Source of the DNA: Sciscionella marina DSM 45152
GTDB taxonomy: Bacteria; Actinomycetota; Actinomycetes; Mycobacteriales; Pseudonocardiaceae
Assembly (NCBI RefSeq): GCF_000379465.1
Contig: NZ_KB905381.1
Location: 776,878-840,877, forward strand
Direction of reading: 5' to 3'
DNA length: 64,000 nucleotides
Positions 36,383-43,901 of this stretch are shown in pieces. The notes under the pieces were generated by a model. It saw only the letters and a program-made list of their open reading frames with translations. It had not been told where the DNA came from and did not search any database. Within the stretch, counting starts at the first letter, position 1, and each line of letters starts with the position of its first letter. A program made the position numbers and the translations under genes.

Positions 36383-36973
36383 GTGCCGATCAGGACCAAC
36401 CGCGGGCGTGCCGCGGTCTATCGCAAGGTGTGGGGCTGGCCGCTGCGTTCGCCCGCCCACCTTGTCGGCGCCGTGCTCATCGTGGCCGTCGTCGCGGTCG
36501 CGATCGGCATCAGCATCGCCCGCGCGGGCGGCAACGACACGGGCAAGAAGCCGGAGCAGCCGCAGGGACCGGTCGCTGCGCCGAGTGTGCAGGTGAGCCA
36601 GCCGAGCATGGACGTGTCCGCGCTGCCGAACCGGATCACCGAGACCTCGCCGCTCGCATCGGCGCCGCCCGATCCGCGGGCGGTCGCGGTCGCCGAGCAG
36701 TGGGCCAAGGCCTGGGTGAACCATCCGCAGGGGGTCACCGGCCAGCAGTGGCTCGCCGGGCTCAAGCCGTTCACCACGCCCGAGTACCTGTCCCAGATGC
36801 AGTCCATCGATCCGGCGAACGTGCCCGCGAGCAAGGTCACCGGTCCAGGTAAGGCCGCGCAGTCCTACGCGGCCTCGGTGAACGTGACCGTGCCGACCGA
36901 TGGTGGGGAACTGCGCATCACCGTGATCAAGGCCCCGCAGGGCTGGCTGGTCGCCGACTACGACAAGGGGTGA
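36383..36973 (+). CDS. Single-TM protein with NTF2-like domain (VirB8/TcpC-like)
   Basis: 196 residues with a GTG start; AAGGAG lies 7 nt upstream. A short cytoplasmic basic N terminus, one TM helix (LVGAVLIVAVVAVAIGISIA) and a Pro-rich linker lead to an extracellular alpha/beta domain from about residue 90. That domain has the NTF2-like pattern seen in VirB8 and Gram-positive TcpC/TraM proteins (AVAVAEQWAKAWVNHPQGVT, then LRITVIKAPQGWLVADYD). Such proteins scaffold the channel. Assignment is by fold pattern and context. Confidence 0.6.
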   Translation: MPIRTNRGRAAVYRKVWGWPLRSPAHLVGAVLIVAVVAVAIGISIARAGGNDTGKKPEQPQGPVAAPSVQVSQPSMDVSALPNRITETSPLASAPPDPRAVAVAEQWAKAWVNHPQGVTGQQWLAGLKPFTTPEYLSQMQSIDPANVPASKVTGPGKAAQSYAASVNVTVPTDGGELRITVIKAPQGWLVADYDKG

Positions 36974-36980
36974 GCGGCCG

Positions 36981-37982
36981 GTGCGAATCCTCTTGATCGC
37001 CTTCGTGCTCGTCGCCGCCCTCGCGGCGGTCATCGTCGCGACCGGCACCGTCGGGCAGGTCGTCACCGGGGCGAGCGGGGCGGGCGCGGCCTCGACGCAA
37101 TACAACATGTCCGCCTGCGATGCCTCGCTCGGACCGTTCAACGGCTCGGGTGACGGAGCCGGGCAGGCCGCCCAGCTCAATCCCGAGCAGCGGGGCAATG
37201 TGGCGATGATGATCAGCATCGGCAAGCAGCGGGAGCTGCCGCCGCTGGCCTGGCAGGTGGCGATCCAGGCGGGGATGACCGAGTCCGGATTGCGCAGCCT
37301 GGACTACGGCGACCGGGATTCGCAGGGCCTGTTCCAGATGCGCCCCTCGGCGGGCTGGGGCAGCCCGGCGCAGATCACCGATCCCGGTTACGCGATCAAC
37401 AAGTTCTACAACGTGCTCACTGCGTTGCCGAACTGGAAGAGCCAGCGCCCAGGGGCCTCGGCCCAGGACGTGGAGCGTTCGGCTTTCCCGGACCGGTACA
37501 ACCGCTGGGAGGCCATGGGTGCAGCGCTGGTCAAGAATGTCGGCCAGGTCGCCGATCCGACCGGTTGCGGGCAGTCCTTCGGGGACAAGCTCCCGCCGCC
37601 GACCGCGCTCGCCGGACGGGCCATCCAGTTCGCGCTCGGCCAGCAGGGCAAACCGTACGTGTGGGGCGCCACCGGAACCGATTCCTTCGACTGCTCCTCG
37701 CTGATGATGGAGGCGTTCAAGGATGCGGGGGTCCGGCTGCCGCGTACCTCGCGCGAGCAGTACAAGGCAGGTGCCATGCTCCCGGCACGCGACGCGAAGC
37801 CGGGCGACCTGCTGTTCTGGGCATACGATAAAACCAACCCCGCGACGATCCACCACGTTGCGCTCTACCTCGGCAACAACAAGATCGTCGAGGCCCCGGA
37901 TGTCGGGTTGACCGTGCGTACCCGCGACGTCAACTGGAACTCCTCCGAACTCGTCCCCCAAGCCGTTCGTCCCGGAGCATGA
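36981..37982 (+). CDS. Lytic transglycosylase-NlpC/P60 cell-wall hydrolase (VirB1-like)
   Basis: 333 residues with a GTG start, 7 bp after the previous stop. An N-terminal TM/signal (ILLIAFVLVAALAAVIVATG) precedes a transglycosylase-like domain with candidate catalytic Glu101 (AGMTESGLRSLDYGDRDSQG). A C-terminal NlpC/P60 domain follows, with Cys238 (FDCSSLMMEAF) and His in IHHVALYLG. Bifunctional muramidase/peptidases of this plan open peptidoglycan for Gram-positive T4SS, which fits the operon context. Confidence 0.88.
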   Translation: MRILLIAFVLVAALAAVIVATGTVGQVVTGASGAGAASTQYNMSACDASLGPFNGSGDGAGQAAQLNPEQRGNVAMMISIGKQRELPPLAWQVAIQAGMTESGLRSLDYGDRDSQGLFQMRPSAGWGSPAQITDPGYAINKFYNVLTALPNWKSQRPGASAQDVERSAFPDRYNRWEAMGAALVKNVGQVADPTGCGQSFGDKLPPPTALAGRAIQFALGQQGKPYVWGATGTDSFDCSSLMMEAFKDAGVRLPRTSREQYKAGAMLPARDAKPGDLLFWAYDKTNPATIHHVALYLGNNKIVEAPDVGLTVRTRDVNWNSSELVPQAVRPGA

Positions 37983-38007
37983 GCAGCACCCGCTGGAAGG
38001 AGCAGCA

Positions 38008-38505
38008 TTGTTCGGTCCCAACCAACTCCCGCGCCACGATGGGCCCCCCGCATCGAGCAAACCGTTCGCCGACTACCTCGACGCCCGTGATCTGCCCGGT
38101 GTGGACAAAGCGGGTTACGCGGTCATTCCCCGAACCCTTGCCGAGTCGATGCCGTTGCCCTGGCAACAGCAGATGACCGCGCTGCTCGCCGATTTCCACT
38201 CGGCGTTCGGGCACCTGCAGTGGCCCGTCTACAAGGTCGTGCCCTCCCGTACCGAGCGGCTGGTGGACCTCGACGAGGAACAGCTCGCCGAGGTCGGCAT
38301 GATCGTCGAACTCGATCCGGACGGGGAACTCGTCTACCGCGACCGCGGCGGCAGGCGGATCCAGGACCCGGAGAACACCACGGTGCTCGTGTCCTGTCTC
38401 GATCCGATCCCGAACCAGAACCGGGTTCCCCGGCCGAGCGAACCGCCGATGCCGCCGCAGCCGCGGGGACAGGACAACAGGGGATGGCGCGGCCCCCGGC
38501 AGTGA
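38008..38505 (+). CDS. Conserved-looking hypothetical protein at the end of the T4SS-like operon
   Basis: 165 residues from a TTG at 38008, chosen because GGAAGGAG lies 7 nt upstream. It is soluble, with no TM helix; about residues 50-130 look folded (LPWQQQMTALLADFHSAFGH, then a strand-rich part with LVDLDEEQLAEVGMIVELDP), and the tail is Pro/Arg/Gly-rich and disordered. I do not recognise the family. It is close behind the NlpC/P60 gene, and the next start (GTGA) overlaps its stop. Confidence 0.65.
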   Translation: MFGPNQLPRHDGPPASSKPFADYLDARDLPGVDKAGYAVIPRTLAESMPLPWQQQMTALLADFHSAFGHLQWPVYKVVPSRTERLVDLDEEQLAEVGMIVELDPDGELVYRDRGGRRIQDPENTTVLVSCLDPIPNQNRVPRPSEPPMPPQPRGQDNRGWRGPRQ

Positions 38506-39215
38506 GCTCGTTCGAGTCGGTCTCCACCTGGAGCCAGCCGGAGCCCGCACCGGCCTCGGTGCGGCGCTCCCGGTTGGTCGCCGAGCTGGCCGGGCGGATC
38601 GTGGCGAGTTCGCCCGGCAGGCTGCGGGTGGTGATCGACGGGCGTACCGCGGCGGGCAAGACCAGTTTCGGGCACGAACTCGCTTCCGCGGTGCGCCTGC
38701 TCGGCAGGCCGACCCTGCGGGCCAGCCTCGATGACTTCAAGAACCCGTGGCCGGAGGCGTTCCGGCTGGGCTACGACCGCACGAGCGGACCGGGCTTCTA
38801 CCGCAACGCGTGGGATTTCACCGCGGCCCGGGAACTGCTGCTCACTCCGGCGGGCCCGGGCGGCAGCGGCGAGGTCGTGCTCTGCGCGCGCGATCCGCAC
38901 ACCGGCGCGGACCACGGCTCGGTCGTCGTGCAAGCACCGGAGGACGCCGTGCTCGTGGTGGACGGAGTGTTCGCCTTCCGCCCCGAGTACGATGAGTTCT
39001 GGGATCACCGCGTCTGGCTCGAGGTCGGTGCGGAGGTCGCGATCGAGCGCGGTATCGCCAGGGACACCGGGCTCGAGGGCGTCGAGGAGGCCACCCGGCT
39101 GCACCGGGACCGGTACCTGCCCGCCGAGGAGATCTACCTCGCCGAGATCCGGCCCGCCGAGCGCGCCGATTTCATCATCGACAACACCGATTTCGCGAAC
39201 CCGGTACGGAAGTGA
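38502..39215 (+). CDS. Uridine-kinase-like P-loop kinase
   Basis: 237 residues from the GTG at 38502, which overlaps the previous stop; an ATG at 38484 is an alternative. Walker A is DGRTAAGKTSFG. It is followed by TLRASLDDFKNPW, equivalent to the DDFY region of uridine kinases, and VLVVDGVFAFRPEYDEFWDHRVWLE as the Walker B strand and lid. It is a member of the nucleoside/pantothenate kinase-like group often annotated uridine kinase; substrate unproven. GTGA overlaps link it to both neighbours. Confidence 0.8.
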   Translation: MSSFESVSTWSQPEPAPASVRRSRLVAELAGRIVASSPGRLRVVIDGRTAAGKTSFGHELASAVRLLGRPTLRASLDDFKNPWPEAFRLGYDRTSGPGFYRNAWDFTAARELLLTPAGPGGSGEVVLCARDPHTGADHGSVVVQAPEDAVLVVDGVFAFRPEYDEFWDHRVWLEVGAEVAIERGIARDTGLEGVEEATRLHRDRYLPAEEIYLAEIRPAERADFIIDNTDFANPVRK

Positions 39216-39985
39216 AGATGCGAGCCCGGATCGACGACCTCGGCGCGGCGGTGCTGTTGCCGGACAGCCCGGCCCGCGTGGTCTCGCTGGTTCCCTCGCT
39301 CACCGAGGCGGTCGAGGTGAGCCTGCCCGGACTGCTCGCCGGGGCCACCGACTACTGCACCCATCCGGAGGGACTGGCGGTGCCCCGGGTCGGCGGTTCG
39401 AAGTACCCGGTGCTGGAGCGGGTGTTCGAACTCCGACCCGATCTGGTGCTCGCGAACGCCGAGGAGAACCGCCCGCAGGAGGTGCGGGCCCTGCGGGACA
39501 ACGGGATCCCGGTCTGGGTGACCGAGGCCGCCGGGACCGTTCCGCGTGCGCTCGCGTCGCTGCGCAGGATGTTCGCCGAGGCCTTCGCGGTACCCGCGCC
39601 GGACTGGCTGGAGCGCGCCGAGCAGGTGTGGGAGCACAGTGACCCGGTCCAGGCCAGGGCGGTGATCCCGGTGTGGCGGCGCCCCTGGGTGGTGCTCGGC
39701 AGCGCCACCTTCGCCGGGGATGTGTTGCTGCGCCTGGGAATCGCGAACGTTTACGCCGATGCCGAACAACGTTATCCGCGGCCGGGGCTCGAGGAACTGC
39801 GGGCCTCGGGCGCCGAACTGGTGGTGCTCCCGGACGAACCGTATGCCTTCACCGCAGAGGACGGGCCGGAGTGCTTCCCCGGGCTGCCCTGTGTCCTGCT
39901 GTCCGGCCGCCACCTCACCTGGTGCGGTCCCTCGTTGCTCGAAGCGCACGCACTCTTGCGCGAGCAGCTATCCTCACCGCTATGA
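39212..39985 (+). CDS. Helical-backbone metal-receptor-fold protein (cytoplasmic TroA/BtuF-like)
   Basis: 257 residues with a GTG start overlapping the previous stop. It has the two-lobed periplasmic-binding plan of BtuF/FhuD-type proteins: RVVSLVPSLTEAVEVSLPGL, then GGSKYPVLERVFELRPDLVLANAEENRP, and a long linking helix. It has no signal peptide or lipobox and no transporter genes nearby. It is therefore probably a cytoplasmic relative with another role, or the exported function has been lost. It overlaps the downstream gene by 4 bp. Confidence 0.75.
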   Translation: MKMRARIDDLGAAVLLPDSPARVVSLVPSLTEAVEVSLPGLLAGATDYCTHPEGLAVPRVGGSKYPVLERVFELRPDLVLANAEENRPQEVRALRDNGIPVWVTEAAGTVPRALASLRRMFAEAFAVPAPDWLERAEQVWEHSDPVQARAVIPVWRRPWVVLGSATFAGDVLLRLGIANVYADAEQRYPRPGLEELRASGAELVVLPDEPYAFTAEDGPECFPGLPCVLLSGRHLTWCGPSLLEAHALLREQLSSPL

Positions 39986-40917
39986 ACGCCGCGCAGTTCG
40001 GCAAGGAAACCTCGGGAACCGGGGCGTTCGTGCGCCAGGCGAACCGGTTCACCAAGCGGATCACGCGCGCGGGCACGGACGGATTCGTCCCCGAGCCCGG
40101 CCGCTACCGCCTCGTGGTCAGCCTCGCCTGTCCGTGGGCCCACCGGGCGGTCATCGTGCGTGAGCTGCTCGGCCTGCAGGAGGCGATCCCGCTCGCCGTC
40201 GTCGACCCGATCCGGGACGAGGGCGGCTGGCGGTTCACCCTCGACCAGGACGGGCGCGATCCGGTGCTCGGCATCGAGTACCTGTCCGAGGCCTATCTGG
40301 CCACCGATCCGGACTACACCGGCCGGGTCACCGTGCCCTGCCTGGTGGACACCACGACGGGGCACGTGGTCACCAACGACTTCCCGCAGATCACCCTCGA
40401 CTTCGCAGGCGAGTGGACCGAATTCCACGCCCCGGGTGCGCCGGAGCTCTACCCCGAACCGTTGCGCGCGGAGATCGACGCAGTCGCCGAACCGATCTAC
40501 CGCGATATCAACAACGGCGTGTACCGCTGCGGCTTCGCCACCTCCCAGGAACAGTACGCCGCCGCGTTCCACGAACTGTTCGCCGCGCTGGACAAGGTCT
40601 CGGAACGGTTGTGCCACAACAGATTCCTGCTCGGGGAACGGGTCACCGAGGCCGACGTCCGGCTGTTCACCACGCTGGTGCGGTTCGACGCCGTCTATCA
40701 CGGGCACTTCAAGTGCAACCGGCACAAGCTCACCGAGATGCCGACCCTGTGGGCCTATGCCCGGGATCTCTTCCAGACTCCCGGATTCGGCGAGACGGTG
40801 AACTTCGATCACATCAAGCGCCACTACTACGGCACGCACGGACAGATCAACCCGACCGGGATCGTGCCGCTCGGCCCGGACACCGAAGGCTGGAACTCCC
40901 CGCACGGGCGCGGCTGA
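39982..40917 (+). CDS. Glutathionyl-hydroquinone-reductase-like (Omega-type GST) protein
   Basis: 311 residues; the ATG overlaps the preceding stop. The thioredoxin-like half contains SLACPWAHRAVIVREL, with Cys50 in the Cys-Pro-Trp-Ala motif of Xi-class glutathionyl-hydroquinone reductases. The helical half has RDINNGVYRCGFATSQEQYA, LGERVTEADVRLFTTLVRFD and VYHGHFKCN, hallmark segments of the family. Since actinobacteria use mycothiol, the natural reaction is probably demycothiolation or reductive dehalogenation of quinones. It is the last gene of the overlapping kinase/receptor operon. Confidence 0.9.
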   Translation: MNAAQFGKETSGTGAFVRQANRFTKRITRAGTDGFVPEPGRYRLVVSLACPWAHRAVIVRELLGLQEAIPLAVVDPIRDEGGWRFTLDQDGRDPVLGIEYLSEAYLATDPDYTGRVTVPCLVDTTTGHVVTNDFPQITLDFAGEWTEFHAPGAPELYPEPLRAEIDAVAEPIYRDINNGVYRCGFATSQEQYAAAFHELFAALDKVSERLCHNRFLLGERVTEADVRLFTTLVRFDAVYHGHFKCNRHKLTEMPTLWAYARDLFQTPGFGETVNFDHIKRHYYGTHGQINPTGIVPLGPDTEGWNSPHGRG

Positions 40918-40961
40918 ACGGCCGCGGGAATCGATCTCCTTCGTGATCGGTTGGCCTGGGT

Positions 40962-41591
40962 ATGCCGAGCTTCGAGCACACTGCCCTTGCCGCGGGCACG
41001 ACCTGGGTGTTCGCCGGGGACAGCATCACCCAGGGCGTCTACCACACCCACGGCGCCCGGTCCTGGGTCGAGCTTGTGCACGAACGTATCCGGTGGGAAC
41101 TGGATCGCTTGCAGGACATCGTGATCAACTCGGGGGTGTCCGGCTGGCGGGTATCCGACGTCCGTGCGTCGTTCGAGCACCTGATCGGACGGTTCGCACC
41201 GGAGGTCGTGAGCATTTCCCTCGGCACCAACGACGCGAAGGCCGGAGCGGACGGCCTCGCCGAGTTTCGCCGCGGGCTCACCGATCTCGTCCGGCGTTCG
41301 GCGGATCTGGGCGCGCTGGTCGTGCTGCACACCCCGGTGCTGACGACCTCGGATGCCCCGGCCAACCGGCGCACCTGTCTTCCCGCCTATGCCGAACAGG
41401 TGCGCGCCGTTGCCGGGGAACAGTCCTCGTTTCTGGTCGATCACGAGGCGTACTGGAGGGAGCACTTCGACGGCGCCGCTCCGATTCCGTGGATGGACGA
41501 CCACTCCCATCCCAACGCGGTCGGGCACCGGGAGATGGCCAACACGGCACTGCGGGCACTCGGGCTCGGCGAGCTCACCGAACGTCCTTGA
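40962..41591 (+). CDS. SGNH/GDSL-family esterase or lipase
   Basis: 209 residues. The four catalytic blocks are visible: GDSITQG (nucleophile Ser), a Gly in block II (NSGVSGWRV), SLGTND (block III Asn), and DDHSHPNAVGH (Asp and His). There is no signal peptide, so it is probably cytoplasmic; natural substrates of such small GDSL hydrolases are usually acetyl or acyl esters. It stands alone, 44 bp after the hydroquinone-reductase-like gene and convergent with panB. Confidence 0.88.
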   Translation: MPSFEHTALAAGTTWVFAGDSITQGVYHTHGARSWVELVHERIRWELDRLQDIVINSGVSGWRVSDVRASFEHLIGRFAPEVVSISLGTNDAKAGADGLAEFRRGLTDLVRRSADLGALVVLHTPVLTTSDAPANRRTCLPAYAEQVRAVAGEQSSFLVDHEAYWREHFDGAAPIPWMDDHSHPNAVGHREMANTALRALGLGELTERP

Positions 41592-41655
41592 GCGCCGGGG
41601 TGGTGCCCCGCGTACCGGAGGCCGTGCGGCGCTCCGGCACGCGGGAGTCCGATCA

Positions 41656-42543
41656 TCAGAGGAAGGAATGCTCCGGCGCCGGGAACCGGTGCTGGCGCAC
41701 ATCCTCGGCGAAGGCCGTCGCCGCCTCGCTGAACACCCCAGCGAGATCGGCGTAGCGCTTCACGAACCGGGGCGCCTTGCCCCGGCGCAGGCCCATCATG
41801 TCCTGCCAGACCAGCACCTGCGCGTCGCAGTCCGGGCCCGCTCCGATGCCGACGGTCGGGATGTCCAGATCGGCGGTCACCCGCTTGGCCGCCACCGCGG
41901 TGACCATCTCGAGCACGGTCGCGAAGGCACCGGCCTCCTGCACCGCACGCGCGTCGTCGAGCAGCGCATCGGCCGCATCACCGCGGGCCTGCACCCGATA
42001 GCCGCCGAGGTTGTGCTCGGACTGCGGGGTGAACCCGAGATGGGCCATGACCGGGATACCGGCGGCGGTGATGGCCTCGATGTGCGGGGCGAAGCGGCGC
42101 CCGCCCTCGAGCTTCACCGCGTGCGCCCGGCCCTCCTTCATCAGCCGGATCGCGCTCGTCAGCGCCTGTTCCGGGGACACCTCGTATGAGCCGAACGGCA
42201 GATCCGCCACGACAAGCGAGGAACTGACCGCGCCGGTGACCGCGCGCACGAGCGGAAGCAACTCGTCCACGGTGACCGGGAGCGTGGTGTCATAGCCGAA
42301 CACATTGTTCGCCGCGGAATCCCCGACAAGCAGCACCGGAATGCCCGCCTCGTCGAAAAGCGCGGCCGTGTAGACGTCGTAGGCCGTGAGCATCGGCCAC
42401 GGCTCGCCCTGCTGCTTCCACTGGGCGAGGTGGTGTACACGTACCTTCTTGCGCCGCTTGCCCTGTTCGGAACCCGGTCCCTGGTCGGTGTTCGATCCCT
42501 GGCCGGTGCCCGAGCCATACGGCGCGGTTTCTTCCTGGTTCAT
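41656..42543 (-). CDS. panB: 3-methyl-2-oxobutanoate hydroxymethyltransferase
   Basis: 295 residues. A Gly/Gln-rich N-terminal extension of about 30 residues precedes the catalytic TIM barrel. [40 protein letters not shown] (substrate and Mg site), [15 protein letters not shown] and [20 protein letters not shown] are hallmarks of the family. It makes ketopantoate from alpha-ketoisovalerate for pantothenate/CoA synthesis. Actinobacterial PanB proteins often have such an extension. No panC or panD is adjacent. Confidence 0.97.
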   Translation of the reverse strand: MNQEETAPYGSGTGQGSNTDQGPGSEQGKRRKKVRVHHLAQWKQQGEPWPMLTAYDVYTAALFDEAGIPVLLVGDSAANNVFGYDTTLPVTVDELLPLVRAVTGAVSSSLVVADLPFGSYEVSPEQALTSAIRLMKEGRAHAVKLEGGRRFAPHIEAITAAGIPVMAHLGFTPQSEHNLGGYRVQARGDAADALLDDARAVQEAGAFATVLEMVTAVAAKRVTADLDIPTVGIGAGPDCDAQVLVWQDMMGLRRGKAPRFVKRYADLAGVFSEAATAFAEDVRQHRFPAPEHSFL

Positions 42544-42699
42544 TTCTGATGGCCCCTTTCCTCGAAGCCGGCATTGCCGGTCCCCGGGTGACATGGACTC
42601 TCTCAGCGTGACACGCTGCCGTGTTCCTGCCGCCGCGCTGCGATGAGCCTCACAGCGTCGAGCACCTGTCGATCGTCCGCCGATCACCTGCTGGGTGAA

Positions 42700-42930
42700 T
42701 CAACCTTCGAAGGCGAGCCGGAAGACCGGGCAGCGTGCGGCGACCCCGGCCCAGCGTTCCAGGGAGTCCTCGGGGCCGATCTCGGTGAAGAACGCCCCGG
42801 CCTCGAATCTCCAGCGGCCCACATAGGCGCGCAGCACGGCCGGTTTCTCGGTGATCTCGGTGATCCCGCCAAGTGTCGGCGCCGCGAGCGCACTCGTTCC
42901 GGGACGGGCGGCGAGGGCGGCAGGCGACAC
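42700..42930 (-). pseudogene. C-terminal remnant resembling a deazaflavin-dependent nitroreductase (DUF385)
   Basis: A 76-codon frame whose last 50 residues (ITEKPAVLRAYVGRWRFEAG and WAGVAARCPVFRLAFEG) resemble the C terminus of F420-dependent nitroreductase-like proteins, which commonly end with an A-A-x-x-PVFR motif. No N-terminal catalytic part is found in any frame up to the TetR gene, and the frame begins inside the operator cluster. A 5' deletion fused to the regulatory region is the simplest reading. The family match is tentative; a small intact hypothetical gene is the alternative. Confidence 0.4.
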
Positions 42931-43135
42931 TGTTCCGGTTTCCTAGCAGTGCTCCGTTCCGCGAACAGTGTTCTCATTTTGGAACAGCGGACTCGAAGGA
43001 GAACGGCGTTGCCAACGGTTCTGTGTGGGGCGGGAGGTCCTGCGAGGGAACGGGGAGGTCGAGGGATGCGGGGCAGGCGTACGTGTGTGCACCGCGCCGC
43101 CTCGTGAACACTGTTCTCCGATGCGAGCAGTGTTC
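42925..43135. promoter_or_regulatory. Cluster of GAACANTGTTC operators upstream of TetR gene
   Basis: Perfect palindromes occur at 42963-42973 (GAACAGTGTTC) and 43106-43116 (GAACACTGTTC). One-mismatch or degenerate copies lie at 43125-43135 (GAGCAGTGTTC), near 42925-42935 (CGACACTGTTC) and near 42945-42955. The downstream pair has centres 19 bp apart, just before the TetR start. The pattern is typical of TetR autoregulation of a divergent pair; binding itself is inferred. Confidence 0.7.
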
Positions 43136-43171
43136 TGCGCAAGGTGCCCGGCTGTGGCAGACTGAACCGCC

Positions 43172-43876
43172 ATGACCGCGGTACAGACGGCCCGTGCGCG
43201 GGCGCGGGCGGAGTTGACCGGCCGGATCAAGGACGAGGCCCGGCGCCAGCTGGCGAGCTCGGGGGCGGACGCGCTCTCCCTCCGCTCGGTCGCGCGCGAG
43301 CTGGGGATCGCGGCCTCGGCGATCTACCGGTATTTCCCGAACCGGGACGCTCTGCTGACCGGGCTGCTCGTGGACGCGTTCAACGCGCTCGGTGCGGCGG
43401 TCGAGAAAGCCGCGAAGCAGTCGCCCCCGGTGCAGGAGCCGCGTATCGCCTGGCGGGCCGCCTGCGCGGCGGTGCGCTCCTGGGCGAAGCGGCACCCGCA
43501 CGAGTACGCGCTGATCCAGGGCTCGCCGGTCCCCGGGTATCAGGCGCCGCAGGACACGATCGGACCCGCCGCGCGCACCTCGCTCGCGCTGCTGGGCGTG
43601 GTGCGGGACGCGCGCTACGCGGGGTGGATCGTCGAACCTCCGGAGGCGACCGCGCCCCGGGCCGGGTTGCACGAGCAACTTGCCCCGATCGCGGCCGCCA
43701 ACGCCCCGGAGGTGCCGGTGGCGCTGCTGGCCCGCACGATGATCGCCTGGTCACAGTTGTTCGGCATGGTGAGCTTCGAACTGTTCGGTTCCCTCGTGGG
43801 CAGCGCCGAGTCGGCCGACGAGTTCTTCGACTACTCCGTGGAACGGATGGCGGATTTCCTCGGGTTCGTCGTCTGA
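43172..43876 (+). CDS. TetR/AcrR-family repressor
   Basis: 234 residues from the ATG at 43172. The DNA-binding domain has a helix-turn-helix LRSVARELGIAASAIYRYFP followed by NRDALLTGLLVDAFNALG. The C-terminal half (WRAACAAVRSWAKRHPHEYA, then LIQGSPVPGYQAPQDTI) matches the WHG/TetR_C domain. CAGACT ends about 9 nt before the ATG, suggesting a leaderless transcript. The several GAACANTGTTC sites upstream are its likely operators; the divergent target seems to survive only as a remnant. Confidence 0.9.
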   Translation: MTAVQTARARARAELTGRIKDEARRQLASSGADALSLRSVARELGIAASAIYRYFPNRDALLTGLLVDAFNALGAAVEKAAKQSPPVQEPRIAWRAACAAVRSWAKRHPHEYALIQGSPVPGYQAPQDTIGPAARTSLALLGVVRDARYAGWIVEPPEATAPRAGLHEQLAPIAAANAPEVPVALLARTMIAWSQLFGMVSFELFGSLVGSAESADEFFDYSVERMADFLGFVV

Positions 43877-43901
43877 GCGGTACCCGTCCTCGCGCCGGGG
43901 C

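Noticed and set aside
29907..38505. rnpB as integration site of a conjugative element
   Set aside because: No duplicate of the rnpB 3' end is seen at the far edge of the T4SS-like operon, and there is no integrase.
42684..43142. 152-codon minus-strand frame across the TetR operator region
   Set aside because: It reads through the operator cluster with an Arg/Pro-rich sequence typical of a non-coding shadow.
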